A stretch of 64,000 nucleotides of DNA, taken from NCBI GenBank assembly GCA_029204225.1, contig CM055097.1, positions 73,417,552 to 73,481,551 of the forward strand, in the 5' to 3' direction. Positions 55,052-64,000 of the stretch are shown here, piece after piece. Below the pieces are notes generated by a model, which did no database searches, was not told the origin of the DNA, and saw only the letters and a program-made list of their open reading frames with translations. Source of the stretch: Diphasiastrum complanatum (taxonomy: Eukaryota; Streptophyta; Lycopodiopsida; Lycopodiales; Lycopodiaceae). The first letter of the stretch is position 1. Every line of letters begins with the position of its first letter. Made by a program: the position numbers and the translations under genes.

Positions 55052-56225
55052 TCATGTTATACTACGCAAGAAAAGTAATTGTTTGTAATAATCCATGCAC
55101 TTAGAACATAGAGACACTACTTGTATGGTAAAGGCCTTGAATTTGGTAGATATGTACTCACCACCATTGTCACTCCTTAAGCACTTGATCCTTGTGGAAA
55201 ATTGGTTCTCCCTTGCATTCTTGAACTTGATAAAGACATCATACACTTCATCCTTTCTCTTTATTAGACCAACAAAATCTACTAAAATCATCAATGAATG
55301 TTACATACATCTTAGCTCCACTATTGCTAACTGTAGTAAATCCATGAATATCCGAATGTACAAGTTGAAAAAGCTATGTAGATCTAGATATAGATCTAGT
55401 ATAAGGTATTCTATGTGACTTTGACAAAGCACAAGACTCACAAACATGATTAATGCCACTTAAGAAACTTGGAAGTCCTATCACAACCTTCTATCTAGCC
55501 ATTACCTCCAATGACTTAAAGTTGAGGTGTCCCATCCTTTTATGCCAAACCTCTTGAATAGGTATTTGCTCTCTTGCAACACATCCAACTTGGTCAGCAA
55601 TAACACAAGAATCTAGTTTAAACAACTTCTCTTGTGTTTTACCTTTTCCAATCAAGACATCCTTCCTTTTGATCATACAAAACACACACACACACATCTC
55701 CATCAAACTCAACCTTGAGACCTTTACTTAGCTTTTGACTCACATTAAGCAAATTCTTTGTAATAGATAGAATGAACAAGACATTCTCCAAATGAAGATT
55801 CCTATTTATAGAGAAAGAAATAGGAATTGTGCCAATCCCTTTGATTGCACACTCACCATCATTGGCCGTGTAGATCACCCTCTTGTCATCTCCATATGCC
55901 AACAAAGAAATGAAGTACCCTTCGTGAAAAGTCATGTGTAAGCTTGCTCCACTATCAATCTTCCAAGGATTTAGATCTCCATCATTAGCAAGCATACATG
56001 AAGACATCGCAATAGTTTCAACATTTTCATCTTGAATATCTAAACCATCCTCATCAAGAGTAAGATTACCTTGCTTGTCTCCTTGATCTCTCTTCTTCTT
56101 GTAGAACTCAGAAAGTGTCCTTTGATGCCATAATAGAAGCAGTTGAGCTTTGATCTATCCTTCTTTTTGCCAGTTGAAGAAGCATCCACTTGGTCTTGCC
56201 CTTTAGACCATGATTAGAGAAAATA
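55052..56225 (-). pseudogene. fragment of a D-like copia element (knuckle to integrase)
   Basis: Reading from 56225 down: a zinc knuckle with its second Cys changed to Tyr (CFYYGIKGHF), a KIDSGASLHMTFH protease, an ITKNLLNVSQ segment, VWHKRMGHLNFKSLEV, then integrase with LRSDNGGEYIS at about 55150. It is close to element D in sequence. Frameshifts occur at a CA-dinucleotide run (55680-55696) and elsewhere. No LTRs; both ends are abrupt. Confidence 0.85.
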
Positions 56226-56612
56226 TGGGCCCACACAGGGCCCTATAAGAAATGCCATGTAGGATAGAGAAAAATAACTATAAAGTAGTTTTAATATCAT
56301 TTTCTAACATCTTTACGCATCTGCCTGCACTATTTTCCATGTAAATGAATGCACCTTAGTTTAGTCACATCAAACTTTACTGGTGCTTAAACATATTTAG
56401 AATATAATTTTCAAAATGATGAAATATTCCCTCCCAAAAGTTGGGAACACTCAAAAATTTGAATTAGGAGTGACATCTCTGAAACAAAGTCTACGCCATC
56501 TCTATCTCTAGGGTCAAACAAGTGTTTAGCACCATTCTATCTCCAGCAGGGTTAGCGCCATTTTCAGCTTTGTTATTGTCATTGTGTTGTTTGTTACTAT
56601 ACTATTGTACTA
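56226..56612. other. unassigned region upstream of the Ulp1-like pseudogene
   Basis: No retroelement motif. It could contain the promoter or a missing first exon of the pseudogene at 56613, but I cannot identify either. Confidence 0.4.
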
Positions 56613-58612
56613 ATGACAAAGCTTTATCATCTTCATGTGAATCTGTCACCAAAATATGCTCCACTCAGGACAAGAAACTCCAAGCAACCCAAATTGACAA
56701 CTTTTGATATGGTCCGATACAGAGAGGAAAAGCTAAAGCATGTAGATTTATGGTCATCAGGAACATTGTATCCTGTTGATCCATGTTCATTGCAACATCC
56801 AGATTTTCATTGAGTGAGTCAGTTAATAATCTACTTGTGTCATGGCAAAAATGGCCTTTTGGGTTACTATGAGAATTTGATGCTCTATGGGAATGCACAT
56901 TCAATGCAAAGAATACATTATTTGGAAGAGAAATCAAGGAAAATATCAAGGGAGTGCGAAGAAAAATCTACAAAGTTGAAAACTTGTTTTGTTGAAAATG
57001 AGATGCTCACGAAGGAGATCACAAAGTTGAAATATTCTTTGCATCATTATGCAACTAGTAATGATGAGATAAAAACTGCATTTCAATCCATGCGTATCTC
57101 ATGTTTGTCGTTTGTTAAAGATATGAATGTGCTCAATAGAAAGGTCTGAAGCAACAATAGGAAAAGATTAATAACCAAGGATATATGTGATCTATCATCC
57201 AGAAGAGGTCATAGAAAAAGATTAATCCGTGCATTCAAGTAAGTTATAGCTTATTTGGTATTAAATATTGTTTGAACTTTTTGATTCATCCATAATCACA
57301 ATTTTTATTATTTATTCATTTCAACAATTTGTTGACTTGTTTATTATACTGTTGTGAATACTATGAGTGTCAAAATTTCTATTGACATTTTCATGAACAT
57401 TATGTTTGCAATGCAGATCAACATTGGTTGTTGAAGACCATTTGGCTGATGAGATTTCGATTGGAAACTCACTAGGCTTTATCTTGACTTCTAAATCTAT
57501 GAAATCAATGTTAAACAATAACAAATGATAGCATTATGAATGGATTTGGAAAAATATTAGACACGCTGTATATTTTATCAAATGCAGTCTTGTGGAAAAA
57601 TTTTATTGGATTCCATATGAGAATAAGTAAGAATTGCTCTTTTGTTTTTATTGCTTTAATCTGGATTGTTACATGCGGCATTGCTTTAATAAGTAAGGAT
57701 TGCTTTAATAAGTATGGATTTATCGATATTTGTATTTTGGTTGTTGCAGTCAGCATTGGAGACTGAACATTATTTCTGCAAAGATAAATAAGGAGGGAGT
57801 ATCAAATTTTCTATGTGTAAAATTAAACTCAGCTGCAACTCTGTACACATAGAGAATTTGATTCTCTACTTCATGATGTCGTTCGGGAAATACCGACAAT
57901 GGCAACCTCAATTGGAGAGATAACCATTAGATCTCTCAAGGTATATTCAATTTATCTCTGATATGCATGTATTTCTTTTTTAGTTCAAATCTATCATGAT
58001 AGCATAAATAAATTTTCTATCATTATATTACTAATTTTCGTTCATATATGCAGTGTGTACAACAAAATGACGCTTTTAGTTGCGCATGGTTTGTCCTGTA
58101 CAATACGAAGCTATTTTTTGAGTGGTATAATTAACAAGTGCATGTAGATATTGAAAAGATAATATTATGTTCATTTGTAAATCCTTTCATTCTGATTCAT
58201 ATTTCTTTACTATCATTGTTTGTAATTTGTTGATTCTCGTGTTTTGTGATGACAATTCACTCTTGAGCCGCATACTCCTGACGATGTATATAGATTTTGG
58301 CAAGAGTTGATCAGAACCTATGCTTAGAACGGTGTAAGCATTGCACCTGAGATCGAGGGCCCGCAAAAGCAAGCTGCTCCTACCTTAACAGCTTTTTAGA
58401 TTGCTCAAGATGCAGATCTTATTATATATGATAAAAAAGGAATAGAAGTCCTTCCTAATATAGAGGAAGGCGATATTATAGCAGAGAGTCCTCTTGTCTT
58501 AAAAGGCATTGAGGCCCTTCCTGAAACAGAGGAAGGCGAGATTATAGAAGGAGCTGTTCCCTTATCAGTTCCTAATACTAATAAAGAAAATATAGAAAAA
58601 TTGACTGAATAA
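56613..58612 (+). pseudogene. Ulp1/SENP-like (C48) cysteine protease pseudogene with introns
   Basis: Proposed exons: 56613-57238, 57417-57626, 57750-57940, 58054-58137 and about 58262-58612. Introns 1-3 have GT..AG ends. Exon 1 is one frame with two stops (56811, 57147) and has a Lys/Glu-rich coiled coil. The intron 1 junction keeps phase. Exon 2 encodes SIMNGFGKILD and LWKNFIGFHM, like the start of a Ulp1 catalytic domain, after a 5-bp AACAA duplication that shifts the frame. Exon 3 has HWRLNIISAK (His codon 57754) and, after a hairpin and frame shift, DSLLHDVVREIP (Asp codon 57860). Exon 4 has CVQQNDAFSCAWFVLYN with the presumed catalytic Cys at 58081. The last exon (LEPHTPDDVYRFW...) has two stops and a duplicated KGIE.LP..EEG unit. 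The family removes SUMO or related modifiers. Host gene or transposon-borne copy is unresolved. Confidence 0.65.
57801..57862. repeat. 19-bp inverted repeat (hairpin) inside the protease exon
   Basis: ATCAAATTTTCTATGTGTA (57801-57819) and TACACATAGAGAATTTGAT (57844-57862) are complementary at 18 of 19 positions, with a 24-nt loop. The right arm overlaps the codon of the presumed catalytic Asp, and the reading frame changes across the structure. Confidence 0.8.
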
Positions 58613-58613
58613 A
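58608..58613 (+). terminator. possible polyadenylation signal
   Basis: AATAAA overlaps the TAA stop of the Ulp1-like pseudogene's last frame. A run of 13-14 A follows at about 58631. Placement fits a plant 3' end, though such words are common in AT-rich DNA. Confidence 0.35.
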
Positions 58614-58918
58614 GATCTATTTGTAAATAGAGATACATCAAAAAAAAAAAAAGATACAATCATTTTACATGTAAACAACCCGTTTATGGATTTTTTTTTA
58701 TTGATATCTATATAGATTCTTACAATTAGGTTGTGTCCATAGTGTAATACTGGAATGCAATTTTCTATATTGATAAAAAGACATGATGATTGGCATGTAT
58801 TTGTTGATAGTGAATCTCAGTATTCTTCCATAAGTTGGATTGTTTCACCAATATCTCTACATTTGATCTCGAGCTCATGTCTTTTACATACCTGCATAAA
58901 ACTAGTACAAAGTGAGTT

Positions 58919-58923
58919 ACAAT
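58919..58923. other. target-site duplication of element P, left copy (ACAAT)
   Basis: ACAAT directly before the LTR at 58924 recurs at 63795-63799 directly after the other LTR. Confidence 0.9.
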
Positions 58924-59743
58924 TGTTGAATTTCACACGTGTGGACTGTCCACTACATGTACTTGTGATCTCCTAAGGTGTGTAGATGCACCAAGATCAA
59001 GACTAGATTGAGATTCAAGATCAATCTTGAATCCTATGGCAAAAACACACTACTACATGCATTCAATCATTTCCAACTCTCAATCACATGTGTGGGAAGT
59101 GTTCCAAAAGTATTCTAAGTAAAAACAAGCTGCTCTCCTCGGGTAGAGAGATGGAAACCATCAAGAGCTCTCGGGAAGAGAGAGAAAGCTAGAAATTCAA
59201 TGACACTCAAAATCCACTCAATCTCAAAATCAATTAGATCCAAAAGGAGGAGTACAATGATACTAATAGATTCATGAGCTACCACTATGCTTAACTATGA
59301 TTGGATCACACTTTGCCACCTCTTAATCCTATTGGACCATTGATCCATGCACCTCTAAATTCTATTGGACTATATTCAAGCACACCTCAATTTTCTATTG
59401 GACCTCACAAGGTTCCACCTCTAAATCCTATTGGACCTCTTAAGCTTCATCAAACAAAAGCATGACACTTGTCTACACTCTAATTGGCACAAGTTTGGCT
59501 CTATTTTGGCTCAATATTGGCATTACAAGTGGAAATGGATAATTTGCCATCTATGCCAAATTTGACCCTATCAACATCCTACACCTAAATGCTTGACTAT
59601 GAAATTCTATGAGACCCCTATATCAAACATTTTGATTTACTTTACAATTCTCCAGACGTGGGAACATCCTCCACACATGTGAGATTCACTTACAAACTTC
59701 TATCATAAAAAATACCAAGCTAGATTTTTGCCAATTTCTCACA
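58924..59743 (-). repeat. element P 3' LTR
   Basis: 820 bp, with CACACGTGTG at 58934-58943. Compared with the element B LTR it has an additional segment of roughly 85 bp near 59645-59743 that carries further CACGTG/CACATGTG variants. Confidence 0.92.
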
Positions 59744-60174
59744 CTCCTCCTCAAAAAATAGCTTGGAAAGGTACTAGATCACTTGAGAAGTTTGTAAATC
59801 TTTTTGAGTGGATCCTTTGGTATGCATAAGAAGTGAAGATCAGCCAAGGGATTCATCATAGCAGCACCCTCACCATATCCATGATAAGATCTCTTTGGTA
59901 GAGATCTCTTGCCAATGCCTTTGAAGAGTGCTCCACCAATATGCCACTATTATCATGGGCTTCCTCCATGCTTGATGATGATCTTTGCCTTGAAAGTTCC
60001 ACTTGCATGATGGATGCTTCACTTAATCTCAAGAGGAGTTTACAATTTGCCTCAAAACATGTGAAAACATCATTTTAAAAAAAGTGAGTACCAAGCTCAA
60101 TCTTGTTCTTACTAGAACCAAGAGCATACTTTTGACAATACAATATCTTGCTTTCAAAAGTATTGGAAACACAT
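59744..60174 (-). other. element P polypurine tract and 3' noncoding segment
   Basis: The complement of CTCCTCCTCA (59744-59753) reads TGAGGAGGAG and primes plus-strand synthesis. The remaining roughly 420 bp before the stop codon shows no RT or RNase H motif, unlike every other copia element here. Confidence 0.8.
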
Positions 60175-62217
60175 CTAAGTCAATAATGACAAGAAACATG
60201 TCCATACATAAGCATCATACAAAACTAGTATAGCTTTTCTTGAACTTTGAGATCCAAAAAATTCAATGAAGCAAGATAGCATTTCAAGCCAAGGAAGAGA
60301 AGCATATATGAATGTGTTGTAGTAGATACAACATGAAAGATGCCCCTCTTTGCCATGTAAGGTGAGCCATAAAGACTCGGCCATGCATCTTGAAGATCTT
60401 CTTGAAATCATATGAAGAAGAAACTCCTCCTCACACCTTGGCCCCATCATAACTTGAATACCTTCAAAAAGGATAACTTGTGATGCTTCTTGAGAAGCCT
60501 TGATCTCGGCCACTTCCAAGATTAAATCTTCATGCAATATGACATCTCTATTCACGATCACATTTGAAATAGAGAGTGTAAAGACACTAAAGGTCTCCTT
60601 GATGGATGAGTATCCAATCATGATCCATGAGCGTGGATCATCCTTCCTTCTTGTTTCCAAGGGAATATGTGCAAAGCAAGCACTACCAAGTTCACTAAGG
60701 TGATCAACCTTAGGCTTCATCTTGAATAAAACTTCATATGGTGCTATTCCTTCAAGAGCTCCAATACTCCTCAAAGCTTTGATCTTCAATGAGAATTTCT
60801 TCTCAACATATGCTTTGAATAATAAGGAATAATCATACACCATAATACTTGAAGAGAGAAGATATGTGCATCTTGTGTAATCCTCCTCCTTTGAAATATT
60901 GGAAATATAAGAAACATCAAGAGAGTTTGCACTCTCACTTGGATCCAATTTGTAGATGCCTTCAAATCTTGATCCATATGCAAGGATCTCACCATCCTTC
61001 TTAATCACACAATTGTCAATATTGAAATTGACATCAAAGCCACTATCAAGAAGTTGGCCAGCACTTAGAATGTTCTTTGTAAGCTTTGGGACAAAAAGAA
61101 CATTGTTGAGAAAGAGATATTTGGAAGATGCAAGCTTCAAGGGAATAATCCCTACTCCTTCAATATTGCACTCATGCTTACTTGCAATGTATATGGTCTT
61201 CTTGACTCCATCATAAGGAATAATAGATGAAAAAGAGTGCTTGGAGCCACACATATGTGAAGATGCTCCACTATCAATATACCATGAGTCATCCTTGTTG
61301 AAGGTGGAAAAGGAGAGGCTTGATGCCATAAGAGAGCCTTCTCCATCACTTGCAATATAGTCTTCTTTCTCATTGGTGATGTTGGGTTGATTGAGCTGAT
61401 TCTTCTTCTTGAAGCAATTGGTGGCATAATGGCCTTTCTTGCCACAATAAAAGCACTTGATCATCTTCTTCTTGAGATTTGAATTAGAAGCATGAGAGGT
61501 ATCCTCCTCCTCTCCATCTTGGTCTTTAGCTTTGTCATTAGAGAAGTGATGGTGTTGCTTCTTACTCCTCTCTTTGTGCTTGGCAAATAGAACTTTGCCA
61601 TCATCATGATTGAGTGATAGCTTGTCCATCCTCAAGAGTTTGTACTCTTGTCTTGATTCTTCAGAAATAAGCACACTTTGAAGGGCCTCCAAACTTGGTA
61701 GCTCCTCCTTAATAGCATAGGATTGGACAAGGTTGTCATATTCATCTCTCAAGCCATTGAGAATGACTTGGACTAGCTCACTTTGATTGATTGAGTCACC
61801 AATACATGCAAGCTCCCTATGAATATCCTTGACTCCCAAAACATAATTAGATGCACTCTCATCACTCTTTTGACTACTTTGGAATATTTGATTTCTAAGA
61901 GTGAGGAGCCTAGAGGTGTTCTTAGCCTCATAGATGGACTTGAGATAATCCCAAGCTTCCTTGGATGTAGAACAATCACCAATCTCCCTCAATATCTCAT
62001 TAGAGATATTCATCTTAATGTAGTGGAGAGCCATCCTAGCTCTCTTCTTGTATTTTTGTACTTCTTGAAGGACTTGAGGCTCCTCCTCAATCCCAAGTAC
62101 AATGTCCATCACATCTTGGAGTATCAAGATGGACTCCATCCTCAACTTCCATATTGAATAATTGGAAGTAGACGATCTCTCACTTGGTTGCAACAAGTAT
62201 GAACTCATTGAAGTCAT
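60175..62217 (-). CDS. element P gag-protease polyprotein with deleted integrase
   Basis: 680 residues, starting MTSMSSYLLQ. Gag is intact (about residues 10-195), followed by a Lys/Asp/His-rich linker and a zinc knuckle C255-C268 (CFYCGKKGHYATNC). The protease has IDSGASSHM with Asp at 315. After about residue 430 the pre-integrase HH-CC region is missing. Only EEDYTR...VYDYSLLFKAYVEKKFS of the integrase core remains. The chain then jumps from KALRS to GALEGIAPYEVLF, removing the second Asp and the Glu of the catalytic triad. The post-integrase domain follows, and then an unrelated-looking C-terminal tail instead of RT. All deletions preserve the frame. It could make particles and process itself but not copy or integrate DNA. 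Confidence 0.92.
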   Translation of the reverse strand: MTSMSSYLLQPSERSSTSNYSIWKLRMESILILQDVMDIVLGIEEEPQVLQEVQKYKKRARMALHYIKMNISNEILREIGDCSTSKEAWDYLKSIYEAKNTSRLLTLRNQIFQSSQKSDESASNYVLGVKDIHRELACIGDSINQSELVQVILNGLRDEYDNLVQSYAIKEELPSLEALQSVLISEESRQEYKLLRMDKLSLNHDDGKVLFAKHKERSKKQHHHFSNDKAKDQDGEEEDTSHASNSNLKKKMIKCFYCGKKGHYATNCFKKKNQLNQPNITNEKEDYIASDGEGSLMASSLSFSTFNKDDSWYIDSGASSHMCGSKHSFSSIIPYDGVKKTIYIASKHECNIEGVGIIPLKLASSKYLFLNNVLFVPKLTKNILSAGQLLDSGFDVNFNIDNCVIKKDGEILAYGSRFEGIYKLDPSESANSLDVSYISNISKEEDYTRCTYLLSSSIMVYDYSLLFKAYVEKKFSLKIKALRSIGALEGIAPYEVLFKMKPKVDHLSELGSACFAHIPLETRRKDDPRSWIMIGYSSIKETFSVFTLSISNVIVNRDVILHEDLILEVAEIKASQEASQVILFEGIQVMMGPRCEEEFLLHMISRRSSRCMAESLWLTLHGKEGHLSCCIYYNTFIYASLPWLEMLSCFIEFFGSQSSRKAILVLYDAYVWTCFLSLLT

Positions 62218-62962
62218 GTAAAGTGGAGATAAATAAAAGTGATGAACAAAAAATGTTGCTTCTCTCTCACTATAGGATCCAATAATGGTGTGCTACCATC
62301 TCCTATGCAAGATCTTGCAACAAACTGTGAGATGATTCTCACTAGCTATCTCAATCTCTCCAAAACTAGATCTACTTCACATCAAATGATGGAGTATGGG
62401 AAAAGTTAGGATCAAACACTCTTAGCACGTGTGAAATACACTAAGAAACCAAATTTGACTCAAATACAATGATCTTGCATGAAACAAAATGGCTAAGATC
62501 TCAAAACAGTGCCTAGATCACATATATATGAGATTGGTAAGCATTCAACTGTGATTTTGGATCAAACAAGCAACCTTTTGACCAAACCAAATGTGTCCAC
62601 CTAGGTCTAGGTGCCCTAACTAACCCTCTTCAAAAGCTTATAACTTTTGATTGGCTCAACCAAATGGAATGAAACTGATTGCATCAGAAACTAGACAAAA
62701 ATAGCTTCAAAACAAGCTATCTAGCAAGATTTTTGGATCAAACATGAAAGAGAACTCCCAAACTGAAATTGGATGTTCCTCACACGTGTCTGAGCACCTG
62801 ATTCCGTACAGTACCAGGTAAGACCCAATCAATGTCCTTTTGATCTCTTTTGATCCAAAATTACACAAGATAGCTAGGAAAATGGGCCTTGACAATTTCT
62901 AGCTCAAGATTGATGAATAGTTTTCACTCAAATGGATCAAAATGCATGGTAACCTTAGGTAG
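62218..62962 (-). other. element P 5' leader
   Basis: Collinear with the element B leader (23184-23928) over its whole length, with scattered substitutions. It contains GCACGTGTGAAA near 62426 and CACACGTGTC near 62782. As the region likely to hold the packaging signal, its conservation fits trans-mobilisation by B-type proteins (inference). Confidence 0.75.
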
Positions 62963-62974
62963 GCTCTGATACCA
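62963..62974 (-). other. element P primer-binding site
   Basis: GCTCTGATACCA adjoins the 5' LTR at 62975. Confidence 0.92.
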
Positions 62975-63794
62975 TGTTGAATTTTACACGTGTGGACTGT
63001 CCACTACATGTACTTGTGATCTCCTAAGGTGTGTAGATGCACCAAGATCAAGACTAGATTGAGATTCAAGATCAATCTTGAATCCTATGGCAAAAACACA
63101 CTACTACATGCATTCAATCACTTCCAACTCTCACTCACACGTGTGGGAAGTGTTCCAAAAGTATTCTAAGTAAAAACAAGCTGCTCTCCTCGGGTAAAAA
63201 GAGAAAAACCATCAAGAGCTCTCGGGTAGAGAGAGAAAGCTAGAAATTCAATGATACTCAAAATCCACTCAATCTCAAAATCAATTAGATCCAAAAGGAG
63301 GAGTACAATGATACTAATAGATTCATGAGCTACCACTATGCTTAACTATGATTGGATCACACTTTGCCACCTCTTAATCCTATTGGACCATTGATCCATG
63401 CACCTCTAAATTCTATTGGACTATATTCGAGCACACCTCAATTTTCTATGGGACCTCACAAGGTTCCACCTCTAAATCCTATTGGACCTCTTAAGCTTCA
63501 TCAAACAAAAGCATGACACTTGTCTACACTCTAATTGGCACAAGTTTGGCTCTATTTTGGCTCAATATTGGCATTACAAGTGGAAATGGATAATTTGCCA
63601 TCTATGCCAAATTTGACCTTATCAACATCCTACACCTAAATGCTTGACTATGAAATTCTATGAGACCCCTATATCAAACATTTTGATTTACTTTACAATT
63701 CTCCACACGTGGGAACATCCTCCACACATGTGAGATTCACTTACAAACTTCTATCATAAAAAATACCAAGCTAGATTTTTGCCAATTTCTCACA
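62975..63794 (-). repeat. element P 5' LTR
   Basis: 820 bp, about 15 differences from 58924-59743. The outer palindrome has changed to TACACGTGTG here, while a second one at 63136-63145 is perfect. Confidence 0.92.
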
Positions 63795-63799
63795 ACAAT

Positions 63800-64000
63800 T
63801 AGTACAGAGATTGTATTAGAAAGTTTTGATTGAAACTATTCATAAAAGATTGAGTGTTTACAGTTACTTACAAGTTTGCCATTGAAAATAAATCTGAAGT
63901 CTGAAAGTACATCTTGTAGGAGCAATAGTTCCCGCCTGATGTAATTTGGACTCCAATCTTCTTCCACCTCAACACACGTCAAAACGACATCATTGTATAT
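63800..64000. other. flank of element P, unassigned
   Basis: About 200 bp of sequence that was contiguous with 58640-58923 before element P inserted. No gene recognised. Confidence 0.5.

Larger units (their letters stand above)
58924..63794 (-). mobile_element. non-autonomous copia element P (gag-protease only)
   Basis: 4871 bp with two 820-bp LTRs (about 15 differences, near 2%), a primer-binding site (62963-62974), a polypurine tract, an ACAAT duplication and a single 680-codon frame. The LTRs, leader and gag are related to element B. Integrase is gutted, and RT and RNase H are absent. The intact termini and target duplication show that it transposed, presumably using enzymes supplied by a related element. 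It lies just downstream of the Ulp1-like pseudogene. Confidence 0.93.

Noticed and set aside
55680-55700. Cys-Val repeat in a small frame
   Set aside because: Product of a CA-dinucleotide run within a decayed copia fragment.
57536-57766. 76-codon frame with a hydrophobic, membrane-like C-terminal half
   Set aside because: The hydrophobic part is translation of the T-rich intron 57627-57749; only the first 30 codons are exon.

Overview
This window is a repeat-dense piece of a land-plant nuclear genome. The evidence is a stack of Ty1/copia LTR retrotransposons carrying the primer-binding site TGGTATCAGAGC (complementary to plant initiator tRNA-Met), Ty3/gypsy gag and reverse-transcriptase relics, GA microsatellites, and one decayed gene with GT-AG introns. 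I see no bacterial or organellar genes, rRNA, intact tRNA or CRISPR. I cannot name the species. The very high copia density fits a large repeat-rich genome; a fern, lycophyte or gymnosperm is possible, but that is a guess.

Layout. 1-2345: nothing recognised except a GC-rich patch. 2346-12228: a patchwork of broken elements (copia pol relic, gypsy-type LTR, gypsy RT fragment, several copia LTRs, a gag-integrase deletion derivative, an unidentified two-frame ORF and a minus-strand RNase H scrap). 12229-24677: copia element B (minus), split by the pristine copia element A (15884-22305, plus; 655-bp LTRs with no difference seen, target duplication GTGTC, intact 1314-codon gag-pol). 24678-27351: decayed copia C. 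27352-35592: gypsy-like element Q (LTR plus gag with unusual zinc knuckles), split by intact copia D (28814-34674, minus; 653-bp LTRs with one difference seen, duplication TCTAT, 1316-codon gag-pol). 35652-38215: copia E, long LTR and deleted interior. 38270-40785: copia F without integrase. 40822-43259: mostly unrecognised DNA with a SINE-like scrap and a purine tract. 43260-43841: a copia LTR inverted relative to the copy at 7850-8461. 43842-52390: gypsy M gag (minus) split by copia L (45685-51434; LTRs about 4-5% diverged, duplication ATGTA). 52400-56225: copia remnants N, K and a D-like fragment. 56613-58612: spliced Ulp1/C48-protease-like pseudogene. 58924-63794: non-autonomous copia P (minus; 820-bp LTRs about 2% diverged, duplication ACAAT) keeping gag and protease in one ORF but lacking the integrase core, RT and RNase H.

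Relationships. A, B, C, D, L and P share one gag-pol architecture (UBN2-type gag, single CCHC knuckle, DSGA protease, D,D35E integrase, YVDD reverse transcriptase, RNase H). A and D look able to supply all enzymes; P and perhaps B could only move with help. Nesting and LTR divergence give a relative order: A is youngest, then D, B, P and L, all landing on older C, Q and M. The best non-retroelement features are the Ulp1-like pseudogene and the unidentified ORF at 9827-10473.
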